DNA of 64,000 bases from Nesterenkonia populi. GTDB lineage: Bacteria; Actinomycetota; Actinomycetes; Actinomycetales; Micrococcaceae. The stretch is taken from NCBI RefSeq assembly GCF_007994735.1, contig NZ_VOIL01000001.1, positions 1,116,001 to 1,180,000 of the forward strand. Reading direction: 5' to 3'. Position numbers and translations under genes: made by a program. Shown here piece by piece: positions 44,244 to 53,508 of the stretch (position 1 is the stretch's first letter; each line of letters starts with the position of its first letter). A model generated the notes under the pieces. The model had not been told where the DNA came from, did not search any database, and worked only from the letters and a program-made list of their open reading frames with translations.

Positions 44244-45604
44244 CGGGTCCCAGCTCTGCTGAACAGGGGGCAGAGCCGCTCATCGCGCCGGGTGAACACG
44301 GGAATGCCGCAGGTCATCACAACAACGCACCACACCGCGCCAGTGTCGAAGAGCACATCCGCCGCCTCGCCGAAGTGCTCAGCACCGCCCTCCGAGCACG
44401 GCGAACCGAGACCCTCCCCATCGGCGCCAACAGGCTCGCCGGACGTGTCAGCGCCCAGCGCATCACCGCACCCATGGGCCTGCCCGGGTTCGACAATTCC
44501 CAGATGGACGGGTTCGCCCTCCGTTCCGCCGACCTCGCCCTCCCCGAGGCCGAGCTGCCGGCAGCAGGCATCGCCCCCGCCGGCTCCGCGCCCCAGCAGC
44601 TCCCCGAACGAACCGCGATCGCGGTGATGACAGGCGCCCCCATCCCCGACGGCGCGGACCTCGTCATCCCCGTCGAGAAGACCCAGGACGGGTTCAAGGA
44701 CGCGCAGAGAGGCGGAACCGTCCGATTCCACGGGCTGGCCGCCGAGGACCTCGTGGCCGGCACCTTCATCCGTCGCGCCGGCTCAGACATCGCCGCCGGG
44801 GACGTGCTCGCGGAGGCCGGGCAGCGGCTGACCCCAGCGGTGCTCGGCGCGCTCGCCGGCTGCGGCGTCGCCCAAGTCCCCGTCCTCGAGCAGATCCGCA
44901 CCCTGCTGGTCTCCACCGGAGAAGAGATACGCGCCCCCGGTGAGACCCTCAGCCCAGGGGAGCTGTACGACGCCAACGGCGCCCTGCTCACCGGGGTGCT
45001 GGAAGAGCTCGGGCACCAGGTCCGCTCCGCGCAGCTGGCCACCGACCAGCCCGAAAGCTTCGGCGAGCAGCTCGACGCGCTCCTCGCCGAGCACCGGCCG
45101 CACCTGCTCGTCACCGTTGGAGGCGTCAGCGCCGGCGCCTACGAAGTCGTCCGCCAGACGTTCGGCCAGCGCGGAGTGAGCTTCGGCTCCGTCGCCCAGC
45201 AGCCCGGGGGACCCCAAGGCTGGGGCACCCTTCACACCGGCCAGCACCAGACAGGGGTGATCTGCCTGCCCGGCAACCCCGTCTCAGCGGCCGTGTCGCT
45301 GGAAACCCTCGTCAGGCCCGCCCTCACCGACGCGGCCCCAGAGACCCCGCCGCAGCGCCGCATCGAGGTCCGCCTCGCCGAACCGCTGACCTCCAAGCTC
45401 GGCGTCGCCCAATACCGCAGGGTCACGCTCCGCCCGGGCAACGGCGGCGAGCCCTCCGCCACGCCCGTGGGCGGGCCCAGCTCGCACCTGCTCGGCCACC
45501 TCGCCCGCGCCGACGCCCTCCTCGAACTGACCCCCCAGGACACCGACGTTCCCGCCGGCGCCCCCCGCACAGCCCTGCTGCTTCCCGGACGCAGCGCACC
45601 ATGA
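44228..45604 (+). CDS. moeA: molybdopterin molybdenumtransferase MoeA
   Basis: 458 residues from the ATG at 44228 (an ATG 21 bp earlier lacks a promoter or Shine-Dalgarno). Family motifs seen: GLPGFDNSQMDGFALRSADL, AVMTGAPIPDGAD, LLVSTGEEI, GELYDANGALL, VTVGGVSAGAY and CLPGNPVSAAV. Inserts molybdenum into adenylylated molybdopterin. It starts a plus-strand run with moaC, mog and moaE. Confidence 0.95.
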   Translation: MTGNSTGPSSAEQGAEPLIAPGEHGNAAGHHNNAPHRASVEEHIRRLAEVLSTALRARRTETLPIGANRLAGRVSAQRITAPMGLPGFDNSQMDGFALRSADLALPEAELPAAGIAPAGSAPQQLPERTAIAVMTGAPIPDGADLVIPVEKTQDGFKDAQRGGTVRFHGLAAEDLVAGTFIRRAGSDIAAGDVLAEAGQRLTPAVLGALAGCGVAQVPVLEQIRTLLVSTGEEIRAPGETLSPGELYDANGALLTGVLEELGHQVRSAQLATDQPESFGEQLDALLAEHRPHLLVTVGGVSAGAYEVVRQTFGQRGVSFGSVAQQPGGPQGWGTLHTGQHQTGVICLPGNPVSAAVSLETLVRPALTDAAPETPPQRRIEVRLAEPLTSKLGVAQYRRVTLRPGNGGEPSATPVGGPSSHLLGHLARADALLELTPQDTDVPAGAPRTALLLPGRSAP

Positions 45605-45642
45605 CCTGGGCGGACGGGCGTCGACGGGGCTAGGCTGGCAGA

Positions 45643-46128
45643 GTGACTGAACCGCAGCTCTCCCACGTCCGCGAGGACGGCAGCGCCCACATGGTCGACG
45701 TCTCCGAGAAAGCCGCCACCTCCCGCACTGCCCAAGCCCAAGCCGTGGTCGAGACCACCGACGAGGTCACCGCCCTCCTCAGCAGCGGCGGGCTGCCCAA
45801 GGGCGACGCGCTCGCCACCGCCCGCATCGGCGGAATCATGGCCGCCAAGAAGACCCCCGAGCTCATCCCGCTCTGCCACCCTCTGCCGGTGACCAACGTG
45901 ACCGTAGACTTGGAAGTCGGTGCGCCAGCCTCCAACGCCGTCACCATCACCTCCCGGGTGAAGACCACAGGCCAGACCGGCGTGGAGATGGAGGCGCTCA
46001 CTGCCGCCGCGGTGGCCGCCCTGACCCTGTACGACATGATCAAAGCCGTGGACAAGGCCGCCGTCATCACCGACCAGAAGGTCCTGGCCAAGTCCGGCGG
46101 CAAATCCGGCGACTGGGAGAGGTCCTGA
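45643..46128 (+). CDS. moaC: cyclic pyranopterin monophosphate synthase MoaC
   Basis: 161 residues. It has [40 protein letters not shown] and [25 protein letters not shown], all standard MoaC. It rearranges the MoaA product to cyclic pyranopterin monophosphate. The start is GTG, 6 nt after TAGGCT (45631-45636), so it probably also has its own leaderless promoter besides readthrough from moeA. Confidence 0.95.
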   Translation: MTEPQLSHVREDGSAHMVDVSEKAATSRTAQAQAVVETTDEVTALLSSGGLPKGDALATARIGGIMAAKKTPELIPLCHPLPVTNVTVDLEVGAPASNAVTITSRVKTTGQTGVEMEALTAAAVAALTLYDMIKAVDKAAVITDQKVLAKSGGKSGDWERS

Positions 46129-46129
46129 C

Positions 46130-46696
46130 ATGTTCTATGAAGATCACGACGCCGGCGCCCGGGTGATCGCCCCGGTGATCGTCTCCACCCGCGCCGCCAC
46201 CGGCCAACGCAAGGACGAGTCCGCACCGGTCATCGCCGAGCTCGCCTCAGAGATCGGGTTCGTCTGCCGACCCCCGGTGATCATCCCCGACGGCGAAGGG
46301 GTCCTGGCCGCGCTCTCCGAGCTGCTGGTGCAGACCGAGCCGCAGGTCATCGTCACCTCCGGCGGCACCGGCCTCACCCCTGATGACCTCACGCCTGAGT
46401 ACACGGTCCCGCTGCTGGACAAGGAGATCCCCGGCATCATGGAGGCTGTGCGCGCCCACGGCCGGGCCCAGAACCCGCTGGCCTCCCTCTCCCGGGGGGT
46501 CGCAGGGGTGGCCGGCCGCACCGTGGTCGTCAACCTGCCCGGCTCGCCCAAAGCGGTCCGAGAAGGCATGGAGGTGCTCGTCCCGCTGCTGCCGCACCTG
46601 TGCGACCAGGTGGCCGACATCCGCGCCCACGACGACTGGGGCAGCAGAACCCCCACCTCCGAGGTGCCCGAAGGAGAAGCGCCCAGCCATGAGTGA
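46130..46696 (+). CDS. mog: molybdopterin adenylyltransferase (Mog/MoaB)
   Basis: 188 residues. The MoCF domain carries VTSGGTGLTPDDLTPE, GIMEAVRAHGR and VVNLPGSPKAVREGMEVLVP. It adenylates molybdopterin before MoeA action. GGAGAGG precedes the ATG and the gap from moaC is 1 bp. It overlaps the start of moaE by 8 bp. Confidence 0.92.
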   Translation: MFYEDHDAGARVIAPVIVSTRAATGQRKDESAPVIAELASEIGFVCRPPVIIPDGEGVLAALSELLVQTEPQVIVTSGGTGLTPDDLTPEYTVPLLDKEIPGIMEAVRAHGRAQNPLASLSRGVAGVAGRTVVVNLPGSPKAVREGMEVLVPLLPHLCDQVADIRAHDDWGSRTPTSEVPEGEAPSHE

Positions 46697-47186
46697 GCAG
46701 CACGACGCCGCATCCGCTGAGCTGAGCCGAGAAGGTCTTCGCCCCGGGCAGGGGGAGGAGCCCGCCGAGAAGCGGGTGGTGCACACCTCCATCACCGAGG
46801 AGACCCTCAGCCCCGCCGAGGCCGAGGCCGCCGCCCTGGATGAGCGGGCCGGTGCTGTGGTCGTCTTCTCCGGCGTGGTCCGCAACCACGACGGGGGGCA
46901 GTCCGTCCAGCGGCTCGACTACTCCTCCCACCCCAGTGCTGAGCAGGTGCTCGCCGAGGCGGCCGCCGATATAGCCGCGAAGTTCCCCGCAGTGCGCATC
47001 TGGGCCTCCCACCGGGTCGGCCCGCTCACCGTGGGCGACCACGCCCTCGTGGCCGCTGTCGCCTCCGCCCACCGCCAGGAAGCCTTCGCCGCCTGCTCCG
47101 AACTGGTGGAGACCATCAAAGCTGAGGTGCCGATCTGGAAGAAGCAGCAGTTTGAGTCGGGAGCTTCAGAATGGGTCGGCCTATAG
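46689..47186 (+). CDS. moaE: molybdopterin synthase catalytic subunit MoaE
   Basis: 165 residues. AGAVVVFSGVVRNHDGG, LDYSSHPSAEQVLAEA, ASHRVGPLTVGDHALVAAVASAHRQEAFAACSELVE and VPIWKKQQF (Lys residues at the active site) are typical MoaE. It forms the synthase with MoaD, which is encoded on the other strand 3.6 kb away. It overlaps mog by 8 bp. The ATG at 46689 is the first start in this frame beyond the mog reading frame and gives a usual length. Confidence 0.93.
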   Translation: MSEQHDAASAELSREGLRPGQGEEPAEKRVVHTSITEETLSPAEAEAAALDERAGAVVVFSGVVRNHDGGQSVQRLDYSSHPSAEQVLAEAAADIAAKFPAVRIWASHRVGPLTVGDHALVAAVASAHRQEAFAACSELVETIKAEVPIWKKQQFESGASEWVGL

Positions 47187-47267
47187 CGGGGATTCTGCGA
47201 CCGGGCCCCGGGAAGCCGCGGCAGCGGTTTTCTGGGTGCGCCGCGGGGCGGACGGGGGCTGTAAGCC

Positions 47268-48224
47268 TCAGCGAAGAGCCCTCCGTGCGTCTTCGACCAT
47301 CTCTTTGATGGAGCGCCGGGGGTGCCATCCGAGCCGCTGCGCCGCCTTCTCCCCAGAGGCGACCAGCACCGCCGGGTCCCCCGCCCGGCGAGGGTGCTCC
47401 ACCGCCGGCACCGGGTGTCCGGTCACGACCCGCACCGCCTCAATGACCTCACGCACACTGGTGCCGGTCCCCGTGCCCAGGTTGAACACCTCGTGGCTCC
47501 CCGGCTGCGCCGCTTCCAGCGCCCTCACATGCGCGTCCGCGAGGTCCAAGACGTGGATGTAATCCCGGATGCAGGTCCCGTCCGGGGTCGGATAGTCGGT
47601 GCCGAAGATCGCCGCGGCCTCGCGCTCGCCGCCGGCGACTTTCAGCAGGTTCGGAATGAGGTGGGTCTCGGGGTCGTGCCGCTCCGCCAGGACTTGACCG
47701 TTATCGGGGAACGCCGCGCCCGCCACGTTGAAGTAGCGCAGGCTGACCGCGGCCAGGCTGTGCGCGGCCGCCTCGGCAGCAAGCATGTGATCGATGGCCA
47801 GCTTGGAGGCCCCGTACGGGTTGGTGGGCTGGGCAGGCTCCTCCTCGGTGATGTTCTGCACCTTCGCCTCCCCGTAGGTCGCTGCGGTGGAGGAGAACAC
47901 TATCCGGTCCACACCGGCCTGACGCATCGCATCCAGCAGGTGCAGGGTCTCCACGATATTTCCGTGCCAGTACCGCTCCGGGTGCGCCACGGACTCCCCG
48001 ACCAGGGACTTCGCAGCAAAGTGCAGAACCCCGTCGAAGCTGTGGTCAAGCACCTGCCCGGCCTCGCTGATCGCCAGCCGGTGCAGCCGTGCCCCAGCTG
48101 GAACGCCGTCGTCGTGCCCGGTGCTCAGGTTGTCCAGCACCTCCACAGTGTGCCCGGCCGCCAGCAGCTGGTAGGCCACCACCGATCCGATGTATCCGGC
48201 CCCGCCGGTAACTAAGAGCTTCAT
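47268..48224 (-). CDS. galE: UDP-glucose 4-epimerase
   Basis: 318 residues. The NAD motif GGAGYIGSVVA, the catalytic YGASK near residue 143 and the family blocks FFAAKSLV-like (here HFAAKSLVGES), NVAGAAFPDNGQV and GTCIRDYIHVLDLADAHVRAL are seen. It interconverts UDP-glucose and UDP-galactose. The ATG at 48224 is used (an ATG three codons earlier is possible). It is convergent with moaE and divergent from dapB. It may supply UDP-galactose to the GT8-type enzymes of the upstream polymer locus. Confidence 0.93.
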   Translation of the reverse strand: MKLLVTGGAGYIGSVVAYQLLAAGHTVEVLDNLSTGHDDGVPAGARLHRLAISEAGQVLDHSFDGVLHFAAKSLVGESVAHPERYWHGNIVETLHLLDAMRQAGVDRIVFSSTAATYGEAKVQNITEEEPAQPTNPYGASKLAIDHMLAAEAAAHSLAAVSLRYFNVAGAAFPDNGQVLAERHDPETHLIPNLLKVAGGEREAAAIFGTDYPTPDGTCIRDYIHVLDLADAHVRALEAAQPGSHEVFNLGTGTGTSVREVIEAVRVVTGHPVPAVEHPRRAGDPAVLVASGEKAAQRLGWHPRRSIKEMVEDARRALR

Positions 48225-48273
48225 TCCTGCCATTAAACCCGACGCCGCGGCAGTGAGCGATAAGGTGGCTCGC

Positions 48274-49032
48274 ATGACTACGCAGATCAAGGTCGCTGTG
48301 CTCGGGGCCTCCGGAAGGATGGGCTCCGAGGCGGTGAAGGCCGTGGGCGCCGCCGAGGACATGGAGCTGGTCGCCGCCCTCGGCCGGGGGGACTCGCTGC
48401 AGGAGGTCCTCGACGCCGGCGCCACCCACATCGTCGACCTCACCGTCCCCGACTCCACTGAGGCGAACGTCCACTTTGCCGTGGAGAACGGGCTGCACGC
48501 CGTCGTCGGCACCACCGGCTGGACCGACGAGCGGGTCGCGGCCCTCCAATCCAAGCTCGCTGAGCACCCGGACGTGGGGGTTCTCATCGCCCCGAACTTC
48601 GCGCTCGGCTCGGTGCTTGCCACTGCGTTCGCCGCCAAGGCTGCCCAGTACTTCGAATCCGCGGAGATCGTCGAGCTGCATCACCCCTATAAGGTGGACG
48701 CCCCCTCCGGCACCGCTGCCCGCACCGCCTCCCTGATGGGGCAGGCCAGGCGCGACGCCGGAGTGGGTCCCTCCCCGGACGCCACCGAGTCCGACCCGGG
48801 CGGGGCTCGCGGGGCCGTCGTCGAGGATGTCCACGTCCACGCGGTCCGTCTGCGCGGACTGGTGGCCCACCAGGAGGTGCTGCTCGGCTCTGCCGGCGAG
48901 CAGCTGAGCATACGGCACGACAGCTTCGACCGTGCCAGCTTCATGCCCGGGGTGCTCCTCGGGCTGCGCAAAGCCGCGGAGCACCCCGGCCTGACCCACG
49001 GGCTCGACGGCTACCTCAACCTCGGCCTGTGA
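48274..49032 (+). CDS. dapB: 4-hydroxy-tetrahydrodipicolinate reductase
   Basis: 252 residues. The NAD(P) motif VAVLGASGRMGSEAV, APNFALGSVL and the signature ELHHPYKVDAPSGTA are present, with the catalytic His-His and Lys. It acts in the diaminopimelate/lysine pathway. TAAGGT (48261-48266) lies 7 nt before the ATG, so it may be leaderless. The 13-bp gap to the next gene suggests cotranscription. Confidence 0.96.
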   Translation: MTTQIKVAVLGASGRMGSEAVKAVGAAEDMELVAALGRGDSLQEVLDAGATHIVDLTVPDSTEANVHFAVENGLHAVVGTTGWTDERVAALQSKLAEHPDVGVLIAPNFALGSVLATAFAAKAAQYFESAEIVELHHPYKVDAPSGTAARTASLMGQARRDAGVGPSPDATESDPGGARGAVVEDVHVHAVRLRGLVAHQEVLLGSAGEQLSIRHDSFDRASFMPGVLLGLRKAAEHPGLTHGLDGYLNLGL

Positions 49033-49045
49033 AGGAAGGCGCACG

Positions 49046-49501
49046 ATGAAATCGAAGTTCTGGACCTTCCTGATGGTGGGGCTGCTGGGGATATTCCTGG
49101 TGGCCTCCTGGCTCATCGGCATCCGGTTCCTGCGGACCGGTGACGTGACCGCGCAGCTCATCGGTGCCGGCACCATCGCCCTGACCCTCATCGGCTCCTG
49201 GGTGCTGTTCCGAGAGATCAGCTTCGGCCGCGGCATCGAACGCCTCGGCAGCCAGCTCTACCAGGAGGGCGGCCTTCCGGAGGACACCGTGGAGCGATCC
49301 CCCGGCGGGCGGGCAGATCGCGCCCAGGCCGACAAGCAGTTCGAGAAGTACAAGGCCCAGGCGGAGGCCAAGCCGGACGACTGGCGCTCCTGGTTCCGCC
49401 TCTCCATGGCCTACGACACCGCCGGGGACCGCTCCCGTGCTCGCCAATCGATGCGCAGAGCCATCGACATGGAGCGTGCCGAGCGCACACGTCAGCGCTG
49501 A
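49046..49501 (+). CDS. small membrane protein with TPR-like C-terminus
   Basis: 151 residues: two transmembrane helices (VGLLGIFLVASWLIGI and LIGAGTIALTLIGSWVLF, about 10-55) and a C-terminal helix pair of TPR type (WFRLSMAYDTAGDRSRARQSMRRAI). This gene is a familiar neighbour of dapB in Actinobacteria, but its function is not known to me. AAGGA precedes the ATG closely. Confidence 0.8.
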   Translation: MKSKFWTFLMVGLLGIFLVASWLIGIRFLRTGDVTAQLIGAGTIALTLIGSWVLFREISFGRGIERLGSQLYQEGGLPEDTVERSPGGRADRAQADKQFEKYKAQAEAKPDDWRSWFRLSMAYDTAGDRSRARQSMRRAIDMERAERTRQR

Positions 49502-49536
49502 GCTGATCCGGGACTCAGCCGCCTTTCTCCGGCCGT

Positions 49537-50748
49537 CTAGGGCTTCGGCCCCGCCACGGCCGCAGCGACGCCGGCTGTGGCGGCCTCGAGGGGACCGCGC
49601 CGGTCCAGGAGGATCTTCGCCAGGCCGAGGACGAGGAACGTGATGATGAACCCGGCCCAGAGGATCGGTGGTGTGATGGTCTGCTGGAGGCCCTCGTCGG
49701 GGGACCAGACATGCAGCACCAGCAGGTGGCCCACGTAGAGGGTCAGCGGCATGGCCCCGGCTCCGGCCAGCGGCGCCATCAGCCAGGGCAGCGCCTTAGC
49801 GAGGAGCAGGCAGACGCCGAGCACCAGCATCGAGGTGCTCAGGGTGTGCACCAGATCAGTCGGTGAGCCCTGGTGCGGGGTGACGAGCCCGAACCAGGCA
49901 GGGTGGGTGATGAACGGCAGCAGGTGGTCGTTGGTGTCCAGGGCGCCCTGCACTTCGACCGGGTCATACCCGGAGGCCTGCTGCAGGTGGGCGAAGATTC
50001 CCGAATTCTGCACCGTCGCCCATCCGACCAGCCAGGTCGCCGCGGCACCGGCGAGCCCAGCCCCGGCGAGAGCGAGGGCGGTGGAGAGCCTGCGCAGATT
50101 CAGCCGTCCGATCGCCATGCCCGCGAAGAAGTAGGCCGGCCACACCAGCAGCGGGTAGTACCCGGTGACCACCAGGTCCAGGACGAGGGTGCCGGGGTCC
50201 GCAAAGGTCTCGGGACTGTCGGAGAGGTCCAGGAACGTCGGCGAGTGCCACAGCCGCTCCGGGTGGCTGACGGGGGTCTCGCGCAGCGCGTTCTGCCAGA
50301 AGTAGAGGGCCGCCGGCCCCAGCAGCGCGAACCCGGCGGCGATCCCGGCCAGCGCCTTGGCCCCCAGTCGCAGGAACGGCAGCGCGAGCAGGAACATCAG
50401 CCCATAGTTGACGAGGATCACCGCCACCCCGTGGCTCATCAGCGCCAGCACGCAGCCGATGAGGATGATCAGCACGGCTCGCACGACGACGCTCCGCCGG
50501 GTCCAGGACAGCCTCAGCCGGTCAGTGGTGCTTGAGCTCAGCAGAGCCAGTCCGACCCCGGCGAGAACGGCGAAGAGGGCGGCCGAGCGCCCGGAGAAGA
50601 CCAGCCCGGCGGTGGACGCGGAGCCGTCCGGGTTCTGGGTGCTGATCACGTGGACGCTCATCATCCCGATCAGCGCGACCCCGCGGGCGGCATCGACGCC
50701 CCAGAGGCGTCCGGAGGCTTTCCGGGGGTTGGTGCCGGTGCGAGACAT
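49537..50748 (-). CDS. multispanning membrane protein, DUF418/acyltransferase-like
   Basis: 403 residues from the ATG at 50748. It starts with GVDAARGVALIGMMSVHV, the opening of the heparan-alpha-glucosaminide-acetyltransferase-like and DUF418 membrane families, followed by about ten hydrophobic segments and LTLYVGHLLVLHVW near the end. A role in acylating a surface sugar is possible by family but unproven. It is divergent from dapA, with only 22 bp between the two starts. Confidence 0.75.
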   Translation of the reverse strand: MSRTGTNPRKASGRLWGVDAARGVALIGMMSVHVISTQNPDGSASTAGLVFSGRSAALFAVLAGVGLALLSSSTTDRLRLSWTRRSVVVRAVLIILIGCVLALMSHGVAVILVNYGLMFLLALPFLRLGAKALAGIAAGFALLGPAALYFWQNALRETPVSHPERLWHSPTFLDLSDSPETFADPGTLVLDLVVTGYYPLLVWPAYFFAGMAIGRLNLRRLSTALALAGAGLAGAAATWLVGWATVQNSGIFAHLQQASGYDPVEVQGALDTNDHLLPFITHPAWFGLVTPHQGSPTDLVHTLSTSMLVLGVCLLLAKALPWLMAPLAGAGAMPLTLYVGHLLVLHVWSPDEGLQQTITPPILWAGFIITFLVLGLAKILLDRRGPLEAATAGVAAAVAGPKP

Positions 50749-50770
50749 CACACGGGTTACAGTACTTTGT

Positions 50771-51733
50771 ATGACCGCTGACCAGGAGACCACCCGCGAG
50801 TTCGACCCGTATCTGGCCGAGGGGCAGGTCAAGCACCCCGACCAGACGGATCCGCACTTCGGGCACCTGCTCACAGCGATGGTCACCCCGTTCACCGCGG
50901 ATGACCGCATCGACTTCGAGGCCTTTGAGGCGCTCGCGCACAAGCTCGTCGAAGAGGGCAACGACTCCCTCGTCGTCTCCGGGACCACCGGGGAGACCTC
51001 CACCCTGGAGGACTACGAGAAGGCGGACCTGGTCCGCGCGGCGAAGTCCGCGGTGGGGGACAGGGCCAAGATCATCGCCGGCACCTCCACCAACCACACC
51101 AGCCATGACCTCGAGATGGCGGCGAAGGCCGAGCGTGCCGGAGCGGACGGCCAGCTGGTGGTCACCCCCTACTACAACAAGCCCTCCCAGGACGGTGTGC
51201 TGGCCCACTACAGGGCCGTCGCCGATGCCGCAGACCTGCCGCTGATGATCTATGACATCCCCGGCCGCACCGGCATCCCGATCGCCACCGAGACCATCCT
51301 GAAGCTCGCCGAGCACCCGCGGATCATGTCCCTGAAGGACGCCAAGAACGACATCACCGCCACCACCGAGGTGCTCACCAAGACCGAGCTGGAGATCTAC
51401 TCCGGAGACGACCAGAACGTCCTGGCCTGGATGGCCATGGGTGCTGCCGGCGTCGTCTCGGTGACCAGCCACGTGGCGTCTCCGACTTTCCGCCGGATGA
51501 TCGACGCGCTGCTGAACTACCAGCTGAAGGACGCCCGCATCGCCCACGGCGAGCTGGGCCCGGTCATCCGTGCGCTGATGACCCGCGTGCAGGGCGCGGT
51601 CTCCTCCAAGCTGACCCTGAACTGGATGGGCTTCCCCATCCGCACTGACGTTCGCCTGCCCCTGGTGCAGGCCAATGAGGCTGAGCAGAAGCTCATCCTC
51701 CACGATCTGCGTGAGGCCGGCTGGCAGCTCTGA
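50771..51733 (+). CDS. dapA: 4-hydroxy-tetrahydrodipicolinate synthase
   Basis: 320 residues, about 25 longer at the N-terminus than the enteric enzyme. LVVSGTTGETSTL, VTPYYNKPSQDGV, MIYDIPGRTGI (catalytic Tyr) and SLKDAKND (Schiff-base Lys) are all seen. It condenses pyruvate and aspartate semialdehyde. TACAGT (50758-50763) is 7 nt before the ATG. Confidence 0.96.
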   Translation: MTADQETTREFDPYLAEGQVKHPDQTDPHFGHLLTAMVTPFTADDRIDFEAFEALAHKLVEEGNDSLVVSGTTGETSTLEDYEKADLVRAAKSAVGDRAKIIAGTSTNHTSHDLEMAAKAERAGADGQLVVTPYYNKPSQDGVLAHYRAVADAADLPLMIYDIPGRTGIPIATETILKLAEHPRIMSLKDAKNDITATTEVLTKTELEIYSGDDQNVLAWMAMGAAGVVSVTSHVASPTFRRMIDALLNYQLKDARIAHGELGPVIRALMTRVQGAVSSKLTLNWMGFPIRTDVRLPLVQANEAEQKLILHDLREAGWQL

Positions 51734-51777
51734 GCTGCCCTCAGGCCCTCGTTCCTACAGACCCCAAGGAGTCGCCC

Positions 51778-53460
51778 GTGACGCCCGAAACACTTCTCAC
51801 CCCGCCCAAGCTGAAGAACGGCACCATGCGCATCGTCCCGCTCGGCGGGCTCGGCGAGGTCGGCCGGAACATGACGGTCTTCGAGCTCCACGGCAAGATC
51901 CTGCTGGTGGACTGCGGAGTGCTCTTCCCGGAGGAGGAGCAGCCCGGGGTTGACCTGATCCTGCCGGACTTCAGCTACATCGAGGACCGTCTCGACGACG
52001 TCGTCGGCCTGGTGCTCACCCACGGCCACGAGGACCACATCGGCGCGGTGCCCTACCTGCTGCGCAAGAACGACCAGATCCCGATCATCGGTTCCAAGCT
52101 GACCCTGGCGCTGATCGAGGCGAAGCTCGCCGAGCACCGGATCAAGCCCTACACGCTCACCGTGGAGGAGGGCGACGTCGAGAGCTTCGGCCCGTTCGAG
52201 TGCGAGTTCGTCGCCGTCAACCACTCCATCCCGGACTCCCTCGCCGTGTTCATCCGCTCCGAGGCCGGCAGCGTGCTCCACACCGGAGACTTCAAGATGG
52301 ACCAGCTGCCGCTGGACGGCCGCATCACCGACCTGCGTCACTTCGCACGGCTGGGGGAGGAGGGCGTGGACCTCTTCCTCTCCGACTCCACCAACGCCCA
52401 CGTGCCCGGCTTCACCGCCCCGGAGAAGGACATCGGGCCGGTCATCGAATCCTACTTCCGGGATTCCGAGCGCCGGATCATCGTCGCCTCCTTCGCCTCC
52501 CACATCCACCGGGTGCAGCAGGTGCTCGACGCCGCCCACAAGCACGGCCGGAAAGTCGCCTTCGTGGGGCGTTCGATGGTCCGGAACATGGGGATCGCCG
52601 CGAAGCTCGGCTACCTGGATGTGCCGGAGGGCCTGCTGGTCGACATCAAGAAGGTCGACGACCTGCCCGACCATAAGCTCGTGCTCATGTCCACCGGCTC
52701 CCAGGGGGAGCCGATGGCCGCCCTGTCGCGCATGGCCAACGGCGACCACCAGATCCAGGTCGGCGAGGGCGACACCATCATCCTCGCCTCCTCCCTGATC
52801 CCCGGCAACGAGACCAGCGTCTACCGGGTCATCAACGGCCTGATGAGGACCGGTGCCGACGTCGTGCACAAGGACAACGCCAACGTGCACGTCTCCGGGC
52901 ACGCCTCCGCCGGCGAGCTGCTCTACTGCTACAACATCCTCAGGCCCAAGAACGCGATGCCCGTCCACGGCGAGACGCGGCACCTCATCGCCAACGGCAA
53001 GCTCGCCGAGGAGACCGGGGTGCTGCCGGACAGCGTGCTGCTCTGCGAGGACGGCTCCGTCGTCGACCTGCGCGACGGGAAGGCCCGGATCACCGGCCAG
53101 ATCGAATGCGGCTACGTCTACGTGGACGGGTCCAGCATCGGCGAGATCACCGACACCGACCTGAAGGATCGCCGCACCCTCGGCGAGGAAGGCTTCATCT
53201 CGGTCATCACCGTGGTGAACCGCCAGACCGGCAAGATCATCTCCGGCCCGGACATCCACGCCCGGGGCGTGGCCGAGGAGGACACCGTCTTCAAGGGCAT
53301 CAAGCCGAAGATCGAAAAGGCCCTCACCGAAGCGATCCAGTCCAACAAGGAGCACACCACCCACCAGCTGCAGCAGGTGGTGCGCCGCACCATCGGCTCC
53401 TGGGTCAGCCGCAAGCTGCGCCGCAAGCCGATGATCGTGCCCGTGGTGGTGGAGACCTAA
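51778..53460 (+). CDS. rnj: ribonuclease J
   Basis: 560 residues. The metallo-beta-lactamase motif is LTHGHEDHIGAVPYL, followed by NHSIPDSLAVFI, HTGDFKMD, SDSTNA and the beta-CASP VHVSGHASAGEL motif. It processes and degrades RNA from the 5' end and inside. The start is GTG with AAGGAG 8-13 nt upstream. In actinobacteria it usually sits, as here, between dapA and ftsK. Confidence 0.96.
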   Translation: MTPETLLTPPKLKNGTMRIVPLGGLGEVGRNMTVFELHGKILLVDCGVLFPEEEQPGVDLILPDFSYIEDRLDDVVGLVLTHGHEDHIGAVPYLLRKNDQIPIIGSKLTLALIEAKLAEHRIKPYTLTVEEGDVESFGPFECEFVAVNHSIPDSLAVFIRSEAGSVLHTGDFKMDQLPLDGRITDLRHFARLGEEGVDLFLSDSTNAHVPGFTAPEKDIGPVIESYFRDSERRIIVASFASHIHRVQQVLDAAHKHGRKVAFVGRSMVRNMGIAAKLGYLDVPEGLLVDIKKVDDLPDHKLVLMSTGSQGEPMAALSRMANGDHQIQVGEGDTIILASSLIPGNETSVYRVINGLMRTGADVVHKDNANVHVSGHASAGELLYCYNILRPKNAMPVHGETRHLIANGKLAEETGVLPDSVLLCEDGSVVDLRDGKARITGQIECGYVYVDGSSIGEITDTDLKDRRTLGEEGFISVITVVNRQTGKIISGPDIHARGVAEEDTVFKGIKPKIEKALTEAIQSNKEHTTHQLQQVVRRTIGSWVSRKLRRKPMIVPVVVET

Positions 53461-53508
53461 GCCGCGTATATACACGTCAAGTCGCCCGCTCCCGGCTAGG
53501 TTGGGAGT

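Noticed and set aside
47187..47267. GC-rich palindromic stretch between moaE and galE as a bidirectional terminator
   Set aside because: Several short GC palindromes overlap and none forms a clearly dominant stem with a U tract.
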